The translations under genes and the position numbers were made by a program. Source: Elusimicrobium simillimum (lineage in GTDB: Bacteria; Elusimicrobiota; Elusimicrobia; Elusimicrobiales; Elusimicrobiaceae). From it: a stretch of DNA of 64,000 bases. Below the pieces are notes generated by a model. That model was not told where the DNA came from. It worked only from the letters and a program-made list of their open reading frames with translations, and made no database searches. Every line of letters begins with the position of its first letter. The stretch's first letter is position 1. The stretch covers positions 124,001 through 188,000 of the forward strand of contig NZ_JBEVVA010000003.1 in NCBI RefSeq assembly GCF_049639735.1. The letters run 5' to 3'. This document shows positions 33,186 through 41,298 of this stretch, one piece after another.

Positions 33186-34382
33186 TTATATTGAAATGCC
33201 TAAAACCTGCGCGAACATTATAAATAAATCTCTTACATGTCTTGTTATTAAAAAGTTTTCTTTTACATGTTTATGCGCGTTTACGCCAAGAGTGTATCTT
33301 AACTGCGGGTCTTTTAGCAAACGCTTTACCTGCGCTACGCAGCTTGCGTTACTGACAGAAGTAAGGCCCGAGTGTTCCTCCATAATTTGCAGCGGCAGCG
33401 CGCCTGTCTCCGCCGCTACCACGGCTTTCTTTTTCCACATAGCCTCTGTTAATGTCAGGCCGAATGTTTCTCTAAGACCTTTTTGTATAATAATATCCGC
33501 GCCTGTCTGCAAAGCGTTTACTTCAAGTTCATTATAATCCATTAAAATAACATGCGCGCCCGGTACCTGAGAGGCCGCCATAGATACAACCTGAAAATCT
33601 GTTACAGCCCCCGGGTCGTCCGCCGCCTTACCGCCGGCCAGCACAAGAGTGCAATCATATTCTTTTTTTATTTCTTTAAACACTTCCAACACCCCGATAG
33701 GGTCTTTTAAAGCGTCAAAACGGCCCACCTGTAATATTACGGGTTTGGTTCTGGGAATGCCGTATTTGGCAAAAACCCCGTCTATATAACTTTCTTCTAT
33801 TTCCCTGTTTTTATCAGCCAGCGGGTCAATAGAGGGCATAATAGAATATTTGGGTATAGATAAATCCTGCGAAAAACTGGGGAAAGAAAACGCGGCGGCG
33901 TCGTATTGTTCTATATAATACTTAACCGCGTCCCATACCAAAGGATCCGGGTGGGACACGTCCAGGTAGCAGCGCCAAATGGCTTTGGAATAATTTTTCT
34001 TTTCCACAGCTGAAATAGGCGGGTGATCATAAACAAAAAGTAAATCACACGGTTCTTTTACAGCGTCCCGCACCATAGTGTTATAACTAAAAAATTTATC
34101 CAGGTCGGCTTGTGTGATATCAAAGGCTGGGTCGCTAAGGGCTTCATTAATTTTTCTGGCGACGGACAAAAATTCTTTATCAAAAGCCACGTTTATTCTG
34201 CGTAAATTAAAATCAAAATCTTCAAGAAAGGGCAGCACATTATTTAAAATTTCCGCCAACCCGCCACCAACAGACGCTGTGCTGAGAACATTTGAACTTC
34301 TGCCGCCAAGTTTTTTACCCAGCATTTTAATATATTCAATTTCCTGCGGTGACGCGTAGTCTTTATAGTTATCAATCTTCAC
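33186..34382 (-). CDS. TreT-like glycosyltransferase (GT4)
   Basis: Resembles trehalose glycosyltransferring synthase (TreT), which joins NDP-glucose and glucose. The 398-residue product has the TreT-like N-terminus with VLSTASVGGGLAEILNNVLP, IMPSIDPLADKNREI in the middle, and the GT-B C-terminal domain with VILQVGRFDALKDP and GLRETFGLTLTEAMWK (nucleotide-sugar Glu motif). It overlaps tilS by 11 bases, so the two are co-transcribed. Trehalose synthesis is likely but other disaccharide products are possible. Confidence 0.85.
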   Translation of the reverse strand: MKIDNYKDYASPQEIEYIKMLGKKLGGRSSNVLSTASVGGGLAEILNNVLPFLEDFDFNLRRINVAFDKEFLSVARKINEALSDPAFDITQADLDKFFSYNTMVRDAVKEPCDLLFVYDHPPISAVEKKNYSKAIWRCYLDVSHPDPLVWDAVKYYIEQYDAAAFSFPSFSQDLSIPKYSIMPSIDPLADKNREIEESYIDGVFAKYGIPRTKPVILQVGRFDALKDPIGVLEVFKEIKKEYDCTLVLAGGKAADDPGAVTDFQVVSMAASQVPGAHVILMDYNELEVNALQTGADIIIQKGLRETFGLTLTEAMWKKKAVVAAETGALPLQIMEEHSGLTSVSNASCVAQVKRLLKDPQLRYTLGVNAHKHVKENFLITRHVRDLFIMFAQVLGISI

Positions 34383-35100
34383 GTAAAACTCTCCTAAGGT
34401 CTTCTGAAATAAGATTTAGATGTTCTCTTATTTGCGGCTGTTTATGCTCTAACACCGGCAAAAGGTTTTTGCGCACCCAGTTTCTGGTATATTTATCGTC
34501 ATCGTTAGTTTCGTCGGTAACATATTTTAGTTTATTAAATTTTATATAAGCCTCAACATCGGCACGCCGTACGCCAAGCAGCGGGCGCACTATGGTAACC
34601 TGTTTATTTAAAGGGCGTTCCCGTGCTATACCCATAAGCCCTTTGGCCCTGGTACCCCGCAAAATATTTAATAGTATGGTTTCCACATGGTCATCCAAAT
34701 GGTGGGCAACCGCAATATAATTAGCCTTGGTCTTTTTGCAAACTTCCTCAAAAGCTTGGTAGCGGGCCTTTCTGGCGGCGTGTTCTATGCTTAGTTTTTC
34801 TTTTTTTGCCAGTTCTTTTACGTTTTTACGCACCACAAAGCACTCTACGCCTAAAGAATCGCAAAACCTTTGTGTAAATTTTTCATCTTTAACGGCAGCC
34901 GCCCTAAGGCCGTGGTTAACATGGCACGCGTACAGGCTAAAACGGTTCTTTTGCGCCAGTTTGGCCAAAAAATCCAACAATACCACACTGTCCGCCCCGC
35001 CGCTTACGCCAACAACCACCCTGTCGCCCCTTTTAAAGAGTTTTTTGTTATTATTATAAAATTTTGCCCATACAGAGCTTAAAAAGTGCTTTTTTTCCAT
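34372..35100 (-). CDS. tilS: tRNA(Ile)-lysidine synthase, short form
   Basis: Modifies C34 of tRNA-Ile(CAU) to lysidine, needed to read AUA codons. The start is MEKKHFLSSVWAKF (242 residues); a longer upstream frame runs through the response regulator on the other strand and is rejected. The PP-loop VVVGVSGGADSVVLLDFL is near residue 24, with HHLDDHVETILLNILRG later. It has only the catalytic domain, without the C-terminal tRNA-binding domains of E. coli TilS. Its -10 hexamer lies six bases before the ATG, so the mRNA is probably leaderless. Confidence 0.93.
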   Translation of the reverse strand: MEKKHFLSSVWAKFYNNNKKLFKRGDRVVVGVSGGADSVVLLDFLAKLAQKNRFSLYACHVNHGLRAAAVKDEKFTQRFCDSLGVECFVVRKNVKELAKKEKLSIEHAARKARYQAFEEVCKKTKANYIAVAHHLDDHVETILLNILRGTRAKGLMGIARERPLNKQVTIVRPLLGVRRADVEAYIKFNKLKYVTDETNDDDKYTRNWVRKNLLPVLEHKQPQIREHLNLISEDLRRVLRED

Positions 35101-35106
35101 GCAAAT

Positions 35107-35116
35107 AGTATATAAT
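35107..35116. promoter_or_regulatory. Overlapping divergent -10 hexamers of tilS and the response regulator
   Basis: On the minus strand TATACT (35112-35107) is six bases from the tilS ATG. On the plus strand TATAAT (35111-35116) is six bases from the regulator ATG. The two hexamers share two bases, so the promoters cannot be bound together. Confidence 0.6.
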
Positions 35117-35122
35117 AATATT

Positions 35123-35482
35123 ATGAAAAAAATTCTTATTATTGAAGATGAACCGTCAATTTCCGAGATGGTTAAAATGATGTTGGAACGCTCCGGCTTT
35201 GAAGCTGTTATCTGCGATAACGGAAGGGAAGCCCTTGATGTTGTTAAAAGAGAAAACCCTAATCTTATTATTCTTGATGTTATGTTACCGGGTATGGACG
35301 GCATAGAAATTGCCAAAGCTTTAAACAATTCATCTGATACGGCAAACATACCTATAATTGTAGCCTCCGCTTTGGAAGAGTCAAAACATTTGTTTGAGGG
35401 CATAAGCCAGGTAAAAGGCTTTGCCGCCAAACCTTTCACCATACAGCAACTCTTAGAAAACGTAAATAAATATATAGCCTAA
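35123..35482 (+). CDS. Single-domain response regulator (CheY-like)
   Basis: A 119-residue receiver domain without output domain. The acidic pocket is in ILIIEDEPSISEM, the phospho-acceptor Asp in NLIILDVMLPGMDG at about residue 52, and the conserved Lys in FAAKPFT near 100. The start at MKKILIIEDEP is chosen over an ATG 24 bases upstream because that one lies before the -10. No kinase gene is adjacent. It is divergent from tilS with only 22 bases between start codons. Confidence 0.92.
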   Translation: MKKILIIEDEPSISEMVKMMLERSGFEAVICDNGREALDVVKRENPNLIILDVMLPGMDGIEIAKALNNSSDTANIPIIVASALEESKHLFEGISQVKGFAAKPFTIQQLLENVNKYIA

Positions 35483-35486
35483 TTAT

Positions 35487-35541
35487 AAATTAAGCAAAAA
35501 GCCAAAAACTATTGTTTTTTAAGCTTTTTGCTTAATTTTTT
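35487..35541 (+). terminator. Terminator between response regulator and dnaA
   Basis: AAATTAAGCAAAAAGC and GCTTTTTGCTTAATTTTT arms followed by more T. Confidence 0.8.
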
Positions 35542-35671
35542 GCTTTAATTAGGTTAATTAACAAATCTATGGGTACCCAGCCAAAAAAAATAAAAACGCA
35601 AAAAAACGCAGAATTAGGCAAAATATGCTAAAATATAGTATATTAATATAAAATCATTTTGGATTAACATA

Positions 35672-37042
35672 GTGTCAGATAATATTATAAATGAAGATTT
35701 AAATTCCCGCATTTTAGCTGAAATGGAAACCGTTTTCGGCAAAGAGGCTTGCGAAATGTGGTTAAAACCCCTCAAATTAACTATTGAAGGGGGTGTGTTG
35801 ACTGTGCAGCTGCCAAATAAATTTTGGTCTAAAACTATTGCTGACAGATACACCTCTGCCATAAAATCTTCTTTAGAGGCCGAGACCGGCGCGGCGCTTA
35901 CCGTTAAATATAATGTAGCGGAAGATACTATATATAATGATGAAAGAAAACAAAATGAAATAAGGGAAATTTTGGCCACACCTATACATACCCCGGCCAG
36001 CGCGTTTCCAAACCGTTTAAATCCTAATTACACTTTTGAGGGCTTTATTGAAGGCCCGTCTAACCGTTTTGCTTTTAGAGCGGCTGAGGCTGTGGTAAAA
36101 AAACTTGGTGAGCGTGAGAATAACCCGCTTGTTATATATAGTACCCCGGGCCTTGGCAAAACCCATTTACTGCACGCCATAGGCAACCGTATTTTAAAAG
36201 AAAACCCGTCGGCTAAAATTTTATATATGTCCGGCGAGGAATTTGTCAGCGAATACATAGAATCTTTACAAAACAGAAACCCTGAGGCTTTTAGAAAGAA
36301 GCACCGCTCTTTAGATTGTTTTTTAATGGACGATATACAGTTTGTGGCGGGCAAAGAGTCCAGTGTGCAGGAATTCTTTTATACATTTAACGCTTTATTT
36401 GAATCTAAAAAACAGATTGTTCTTACATCGGATAGAACGCCGCAGCAATTGGGTATTGACCCTAGGTTAAGCTCCAGGCTGCTTTCGGGTATAGTCACGG
36501 AAATTAAGCGCCCTGACCTTGAAACCAGAATAGCTATACTGCGCCAAAAGCGCGATTCCAGCGGGTTTGATGTGGGGGACGATGTGATTGCCTTTATAGC
36601 GGAAGGTGTGCAGGCTAGTATACGTGAGTTAGAAGGCTGCCTGTTTAGGCTCACAACCTATTGTAATATACACGGGGTTACAGCCACTATACCTATAGCG
36701 CGTGAGGTACTGTCAGATATTATAAGTATGGAAGAACGCCGCCTGCTTATTAATGTAAACTCCATTAAAAAAGTTGTGGCAAAGCATTTTAAGATAGATA
36801 TTATAGATTTTAATTCCAAACGCAAAAACCACTCTATAGCCTGGCCCAGGCAGATAGCTATGTACTTATCCACAGAGCTTACGGATATGTCACTGCCGGA
36901 AATAGGGCGTGAGTTTGAGCGTGACCATAGCACAGTAGTACACGCCAGGGAAAAAATTAAAGAAGAAGTAGAGAACGACCCATTTTTTGCGGCCCAAATT
37001 AACCAAATCATAGCTGACATTAAAGCTGTGGATAAACGTTAA
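35672..37042 (+). CDS. dnaA: Replication initiator DnaA
   Basis: Binds DnaA boxes and opens oriC. The 456-residue product starts with GTG at 35672 (MSDNIINEDLN). Domain I covers about residues 1-80, the AAA+ domain begins near 115 (NPNYTFEGFIEGPSNRFA), Walker A is YSTPGLGKTHLLHAIGN, Walker B is FLMDDIQFVAG, and domain IV has the DnaA-box reader DHSTVVHAREKI. The last codons (GCTGTGGATAAACGT) contain a DnaA box, so the oriC cluster begins inside the gene. Confidence 0.98.
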   Translation: MSDNIINEDLNSRILAEMETVFGKEACEMWLKPLKLTIEGGVLTVQLPNKFWSKTIADRYTSAIKSSLEAETGAALTVKYNVAEDTIYNDERKQNEIREILATPIHTPASAFPNRLNPNYTFEGFIEGPSNRFAFRAAEAVVKKLGERENNPLVIYSTPGLGKTHLLHAIGNRILKENPSAKILYMSGEEFVSEYIESLQNRNPEAFRKKHRSLDCFLMDDIQFVAGKESSVQEFFYTFNALFESKKQIVLTSDRTPQQLGIDPRLSSRLLSGIVTEIKRPDLETRIAILRQKRDSSGFDVGDDVIAFIAEGVQASIRELEGCLFRLTTYCNIHGVTATIPIAREVLSDIISMEERRLLINVNSIKKVVAKHFKIDIIDFNSKRKNHSIAWPRQIAMYLSTELTDMSLPEIGREFERDHSTVVHAREKIKEEVENDPFFAAQINQIIADIKAVDKR

Positions 37043-37190
37043 AAAACTGTGGATAACAATTAACTGTTACCCACAAAAGGCTCAAATTAAAACAAACTGT
37101 TAATAATACTGACAACCTGTGCACATTAACTAACAGTTATTTAAAAAATTTGTATTGGCGTATCAACATTATCAACACAATCCACAGGAC
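37027..37190 (+). other. Probable replication origin oriC (DnaA-box cluster)
   Basis: Between dnaA and dnaN. Two perfect boxes TGTGGATAA (37027-37035 and 37048-37056), then TTACCCACA (37067-37075), TTATCAACA (37169-37177) and the core ATCCACA (37180-37186). The region between the box groups is AT-rich. The dnaA-dnaN position is a common origin location. Confidence 0.85.
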
Positions 37191-37213
37191 ATAATAGTAA
37201 GAGGAATAATAAG

Positions 37214-38323
37214 ATGAAGATTAATATTACTAAAGAAACTTTTTTGGAAGGGATTTCTGTTGTACAGTCCGGGGTATCTTCAAGGGCAACCTTACCCATT
37301 TTACACAACTTCCTTATGGAAGCTGAAAATGGCAAAATAAAGCTTATGCGCACTGATATGGAGATGGCGTCTATACATTACATAAACGCCGAAATATTGG
37401 AAGAAGGGGCCATTACTATTCCTTTAAAAGAAGTGTCGGACATCTTAAAAAACCTTCCTAATGATAAAGAAGTAAATATAACAGTGGACGGCGATAATAA
37501 AGTGCACATAAAATCAGGCAAAAGTAAATTTTGGGTTATAGGGACGCCTAAATCAGAATACCCTTTAATACCTGAGATAGATAAAACAAACGAGTTTACG
37601 CTTAAAATAAAAGACGTAGAGCAAATGGTATCGCATACAATTTTTTCAGCTTCCACGCAGGAAACCAGATATGTGCTTAACGGCCTTTTATGGGTAAAAA
37701 CGGGCGATAAGTTAGAAGTGGTAGCCACTGACGGCAGACGCTTGGCTTTAGCCTCCAGCTCTGTTATGAGTGATATTAAAGATTTTAAAATTATTATACC
37801 TACAAAAATACTTAACGAACTTTTAAGGTTTTTCTCCATTAATAAACCCGGTGAAGACGCTGATATTAATGTAAGCGTTTCCTCAAACCAGGTTACTTTT
37901 AATGTTGACCAAACCACCTATATATCACGCTTAATAGAGGGTAATTTTCCTAATTACGAACAGGTTATACCTAATAAGAAAACTATGAGCTTTGTGTCAA
38001 ACAATAAAGAAATTTTTGCCTCCACCAAGCGCGCCAGCCTCTGCGCAAGCGACCTTGGCGGCACGGTAAAATACGCTTTAAAAGATAATTTACTTACTAT
38101 TACGTCTAACTCGCAGAAAATGGATTTTTCGGATGAAGTAAAAGTTGAGTATACCGCAGAGCCTTTTGAAATATCTTTTAACCCGCAATACGTGCTTGAG
38201 GTGCTTAAAAATATTTCATCTGATTCAGTGGAATTTTCCTTTATCAACGCGGCCCAGCCGGTCCTGGTTGAAGCTGTTGGTGAAGATAAGTTTAAATACG
38301 TTATTATGCCCGTGAGGTCGTAG
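37214..38323 (+). CDS. dnaN: DNA polymerase III sliding clamp (beta subunit)
   Basis: A ring-shaped processivity clamp for Pol III. The 369-residue product starts MKINITKETFLEGISVVQSG. It has three repeated clamp domains, with EVVATDGRRLALA in the second and the C-terminal KYVIMPVRS typical of the peptide-binding groove end. AGAGGAA lies before the ATG. Its stop codon overlaps the GTG of the next small gene by one base. Confidence 0.98.
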   Translation: MKINITKETFLEGISVVQSGVSSRATLPILHNFLMEAENGKIKLMRTDMEMASIHYINAEILEEGAITIPLKEVSDILKNLPNDKEVNITVDGDNKVHIKSGKSKFWVIGTPKSEYPLIPEIDKTNEFTLKIKDVEQMVSHTIFSASTQETRYVLNGLLWVKTGDKLEVVATDGRRLALASSSVMSDIKDFKIIIPTKILNELLRFFSINKPGEDADINVSVSSNQVTFNVDQTTYISRLIEGNFPNYEQVIPNKKTMSFVSNNKEIFASTKRASLCASDLGGTVKYALKDNLLTITSNSQKMDFSDEVKVEYTAEPFEISFNPQYVLEVLKNISSDSVEFSFINAAQPVLVEAVGEDKFKYVIMPVRS

Positions 38324-38619
38324 TGAGGTTAGGCGCCAAACCCCGTAAAATTTGGAATACGAGTAAAGATTTAAATAACACCTTTAATCCGTTAACCTCC
38401 AAATTAAACAGGCTTATGGTGCTGGGCACCGTTTGGCAAAAAGTGGCGGGTGTAAGGGCAAAATTTTGGGTTATAGACGCGGTTAGTAAAGATACCGTTT
38501 ACGTCAAAGTAACCAAAGCGGCCGCCAAGCATGAGTTAGCCGGGCAAAGCCAAAATATAATAAAAGAGCTTAACAAATATTTTGATAAAGCCTGGATAAA
38601 AAAAATAGATATTGTGTAG
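38323..38619 (+). CDS. DUF721 / DciA-like protein
   Basis: A 98-residue protein of the DUF721 family, to which the DciA helicase operator belongs; DciA helps load DnaB in bacteria without DnaC/DnaI. The pattern LGTVWQKVAGVRAKFWVIDAV then VYVKVTKAAAKHELAGQS fits the N-terminal KH-like domain. The start is GTG overlapping the dnaN stop (TAGTG). Its place between dnaN and gyrB in the origin block supports a replication role. The match is by pattern, not search. Confidence 0.8.
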   Translation: MRLGAKPRKIWNTSKDLNNTFNPLTSKLNRLMVLGTVWQKVAGVRAKFWVIDAVSKDTVYVKVTKAAAKHELAGQSQNIIKELNKYFDKAWIKKIDIV

Positions 38620-38675
38620 TAAATTTAATCAGCACCCGGCCGCATTATTTATAAAAGAATAAGCGCTAAAAATAG

Positions 38676-38800
38676 TACTTTCTGCTATAAGTTTACGTCA
38701 AAGTTTACAAGGTAAACCCAAGCAGCAAGCGTCAAAATAGCACATTCTGCTATGTGTTTATTTCAAAGTTTACAAGGCAAATACCAAGAGCAAGAGGTAA
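38676..38800 (+). repeat. Tandem pair of 60-bp repeats upstream of gyrB
   Basis: Unit 1 (38679-38739) has TTCTGCTATAAGTTTACGTC and AAGTTTACAAGGTAAACCC; unit 2 (38744-38800) has TTCTGCTATGTGTTTATTTC and AAGTTTACAAGGCAAATACC. The same unit lies before ndk. The gyrB ribosome binding site follows directly. Confidence 0.88.
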
Positions 38801-38806
38801 GATAAA

Positions 38807-41278
38807 ATGACAGAAGATGTTAAACTTAAGAAGGATTATGACTCTTCTAAAATTCAAGTTTTAGAAGGTCTTGAAGCTGTTAGAAAACGCCCCGCTATGT
38901 ACATAGGTTCAACCGGCGCGCCCGGCTTGCACCATTTAGTGTATGAAGTTGTGGACAACTCCGTTGACGAAATCTTAGCCGGCGGCGCAACCAAAATTTC
39001 AGTAACAATTAAAGATGATATGACGTGCTCTATCGTAGACGACGGACGCGGCATACCTGTTGACCCTATGGTCAACGCTAAAGACCCTAAACTTAAAGGC
39101 AAAAGCGCGCTTGAAGTTGTAATGACAGTGCTTCACGCGGGCGGTAAATTTGACTCCGGCGCGTACAAAGTGTCCGGCGGTTTACACGGTGTGGGCGTGT
39201 CTTGCGTAAACGCTTTGTCAGAACTTATGGAAGTAGTGGTAAAAAAAGACGGCAAAGAATATTTTCAGCGCTACCGCCGCGGTATACCTGAAGAAAAAGT
39301 TAAAGAAATAGGCACTACTAAAGAACACGGCACAACAGTTACTTTCCACGCTGATAAAGAAATATTCGGCGAGCTTTCTTTCTCTTACGACACTATCGCT
39401 AACCGTCTTAGAGAGCTTGCTTTCTTAAACGCCGGCATAAAAATTATTTTAACCGATGAACGCGGTGACGAAGCCAAAACCCACACATTCTTTTATGAGG
39501 GCGGCATCTCACAGTTTGTTAAATATATTAACGCCAACAAAACACCTCTTCACCCGGAACCTATTTACATAACAAAAGAGGTTTCTGATAATTATGTTTC
39601 TTTCGCCATTCAGTATAACGACAGTTATTCAGAAAATATTTATACATTTGTTAACAATATTAATACCATTGAGGGCGGCACGCATTTAAGCGGTTTCCGC
39701 TCCGCTCTTACCCGTGTTATTAACGAATATATTAAAGATAATAACCTGCTCAAAAACAAAGACATCAACGTTACCGGCGACGATATGAGAGAAGGTTTAA
39801 CCACGGTATTATCCGTTAAAATCCCGCACCCGCAGTTTGAAGGCCAAACAAAAACCAAGCTTGGCAACAGCGAGATTGAAGGCGTAGTGCGCTCTATAGT
39901 AGGCGACGCTCTTAAAACGTTCTTTGAAGAAAACCCCAAAACAGCCAAAGCTGTTTGTGAAAAGAGCATAAACGCCGCCATAGCGCGTGAAGCCGCCAGA
40001 AAAGCGCGCGATCTTACCAGACGCAAAAGCGCCCTTGAGGGCGGCGGATTGCCGGGTAAACTGGCAGACTGTCAGGAAAAGAACGCTGAAAGATGCGAAA
40101 TTTTCATAGTAGAAGGTAACTCAGCCGGCGGCTCGGCCAAACAAGGCCGCGACCGCGTGTTCCAGGCAATTTTACCGTTAAGAGGTAAAGTGCTTAACGT
40201 TGAAAAAGCGCAGCTTGTCAAAATTTTATCTAACGAGGAAATAAGAACCCTTTTCTCCGCGTTAGGCACAGGCGTTGGCGAGGGTGAGGGCGGTTTTGAT
40301 ATAGGCAAACTCAGATACCACAAAATTGTTCTTATGGCTGACGCTGACGTTGACGGCCAGCATATTACAACTTTGCTTCTTACATTCTTCTACCGCCAGT
40401 TAAGACCGCTTATTGAGGCCGGGCACGTTTACATAGCGCAGCCGCCTTTATATAAAGTTAAAAAAGGCAAAAATGAACAGTATTTAAAAACTGAAGAGCA
40501 GCTGGTTAACTGGCTGTCTAAAGAGGGTATTAACTCTATTACCGTATCTAAGGCCGACAAAACGGAACTTAGCGCGGCTGAGTTAAAAGACTTCCTTAAA
40601 ATATTAAAAGACGTGGAAGAAATTTTGGGCAAAATGGATGTTAAGAATATTACGCTTAAAGATTTCTTATCATTTGTTTCCACAGGGCAAATACCTGTGT
40701 ACAGAATACCGTTGCAAAGCGGCGGGTTCAAATATTTCTACACAGACAAAGAATACCAAGATTACGCCAACCAATATATTATTGAGCGTAAAGAACTGCT
40801 TAGCGCGGAAGGCACCGACATCAGCATATTAAACGATGAGGACTTGGCGCCCGAACACCAGAGCTTGTTTGAATTTGGCAAATTACTCGCCAATGAGAAC
40901 AAACTTAAAGCGCTCGGTTACAGTCTTGAGAAATACGCCGAGATTGAAAACGAAGCCGATAAAAAGGACCCTCTGTTTATAGTAAACACAGGCAAAACAC
41001 AGACAATCGTTTACAGTCTTTCGGAACTTTTTAAACAAGTAAAAGAAGCCGGTTCCAGCGGCGCCAGCATACAGCGCTACAAAGGTCTCGGTGAAATGAA
41101 CCCCGAGCAGCTTTGGGAAACCACCATGGACCCCGCCAAACGCAGCCTGTTAAAAGTAGAAATACAGGACGCGGCCGACGCGGAACAAATTTTTACCACC
41201 CTCATGGGCGATAAAGTTGAACCCAGAAGAGCGTTTATCGAAACACACGCTCTTGAAGTTAAGAACTTGGATATTTAG
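38807..41278 (+). CDS. gyrB: DNA gyrase subunit B
   Basis: ATPase subunit of gyrase. The 823-residue product has the GHKL ATPase motifs (VDNSVDEILAGG, DDGRGIPV, GGLHGVGVSCVNALS) in the first 220 residues, the transducer domain, then TOPRIM with IVEGNSAGGSAKQGRDR and MADADVDGQHITTLLL. The C-terminal IQRYKGLGEMNPEQLWETTM is present. Between them lies a longer insert with KAGSSGASI-type context. AGAGGT precedes the start. gyrA follows after 20 bases, so the two are co-transcribed. Confidence 0.98.
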   Translation: MTEDVKLKKDYDSSKIQVLEGLEAVRKRPAMYIGSTGAPGLHHLVYEVVDNSVDEILAGGATKISVTIKDDMTCSIVDDGRGIPVDPMVNAKDPKLKGKSALEVVMTVLHAGGKFDSGAYKVSGGLHGVGVSCVNALSELMEVVVKKDGKEYFQRYRRGIPEEKVKEIGTTKEHGTTVTFHADKEIFGELSFSYDTIANRLRELAFLNAGIKIILTDERGDEAKTHTFFYEGGISQFVKYINANKTPLHPEPIYITKEVSDNYVSFAIQYNDSYSENIYTFVNNINTIEGGTHLSGFRSALTRVINEYIKDNNLLKNKDINVTGDDMREGLTTVLSVKIPHPQFEGQTKTKLGNSEIEGVVRSIVGDALKTFFEENPKTAKAVCEKSINAAIAREAARKARDLTRRKSALEGGGLPGKLADCQEKNAERCEIFIVEGNSAGGSAKQGRDRVFQAILPLRGKVLNVEKAQLVKILSNEEIRTLFSALGTGVGEGEGGFDIGKLRYHKIVLMADADVDGQHITTLLLTFFYRQLRPLIEAGHVYIAQPPLYKVKKGKNEQYLKTEEQLVNWLSKEGINSITVSKADKTELSAAELKDFLKILKDVEEILGKMDVKNITLKDFLSFVSTGQIPVYRIPLQSGGFKYFYTDKEYQDYANQYIIERKELLSAEGTDISILNDEDLAPEHQSLFEFGKLLANENKLKALGYSLEKYAEIENEADKKDPLFIVNTGKTQTIVYSLSELFKQVKEAGSSGASIQRYKGLGEMNPEQLWETTMDPAKRSLLKVEIQDAADAEQIFTTLMGDKVEPRRAFIETHALEVKNLDI

Positions 41279-41298
41279 GTTTGGGAGTTAATTAGAAT

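Noticed and set aside
38676..38800. Possible CRISPR-like tandem repeats before gyrB
   Set aside because: Only two diverged 60-bp units without spacers of regular size, and no cas genes nearby.
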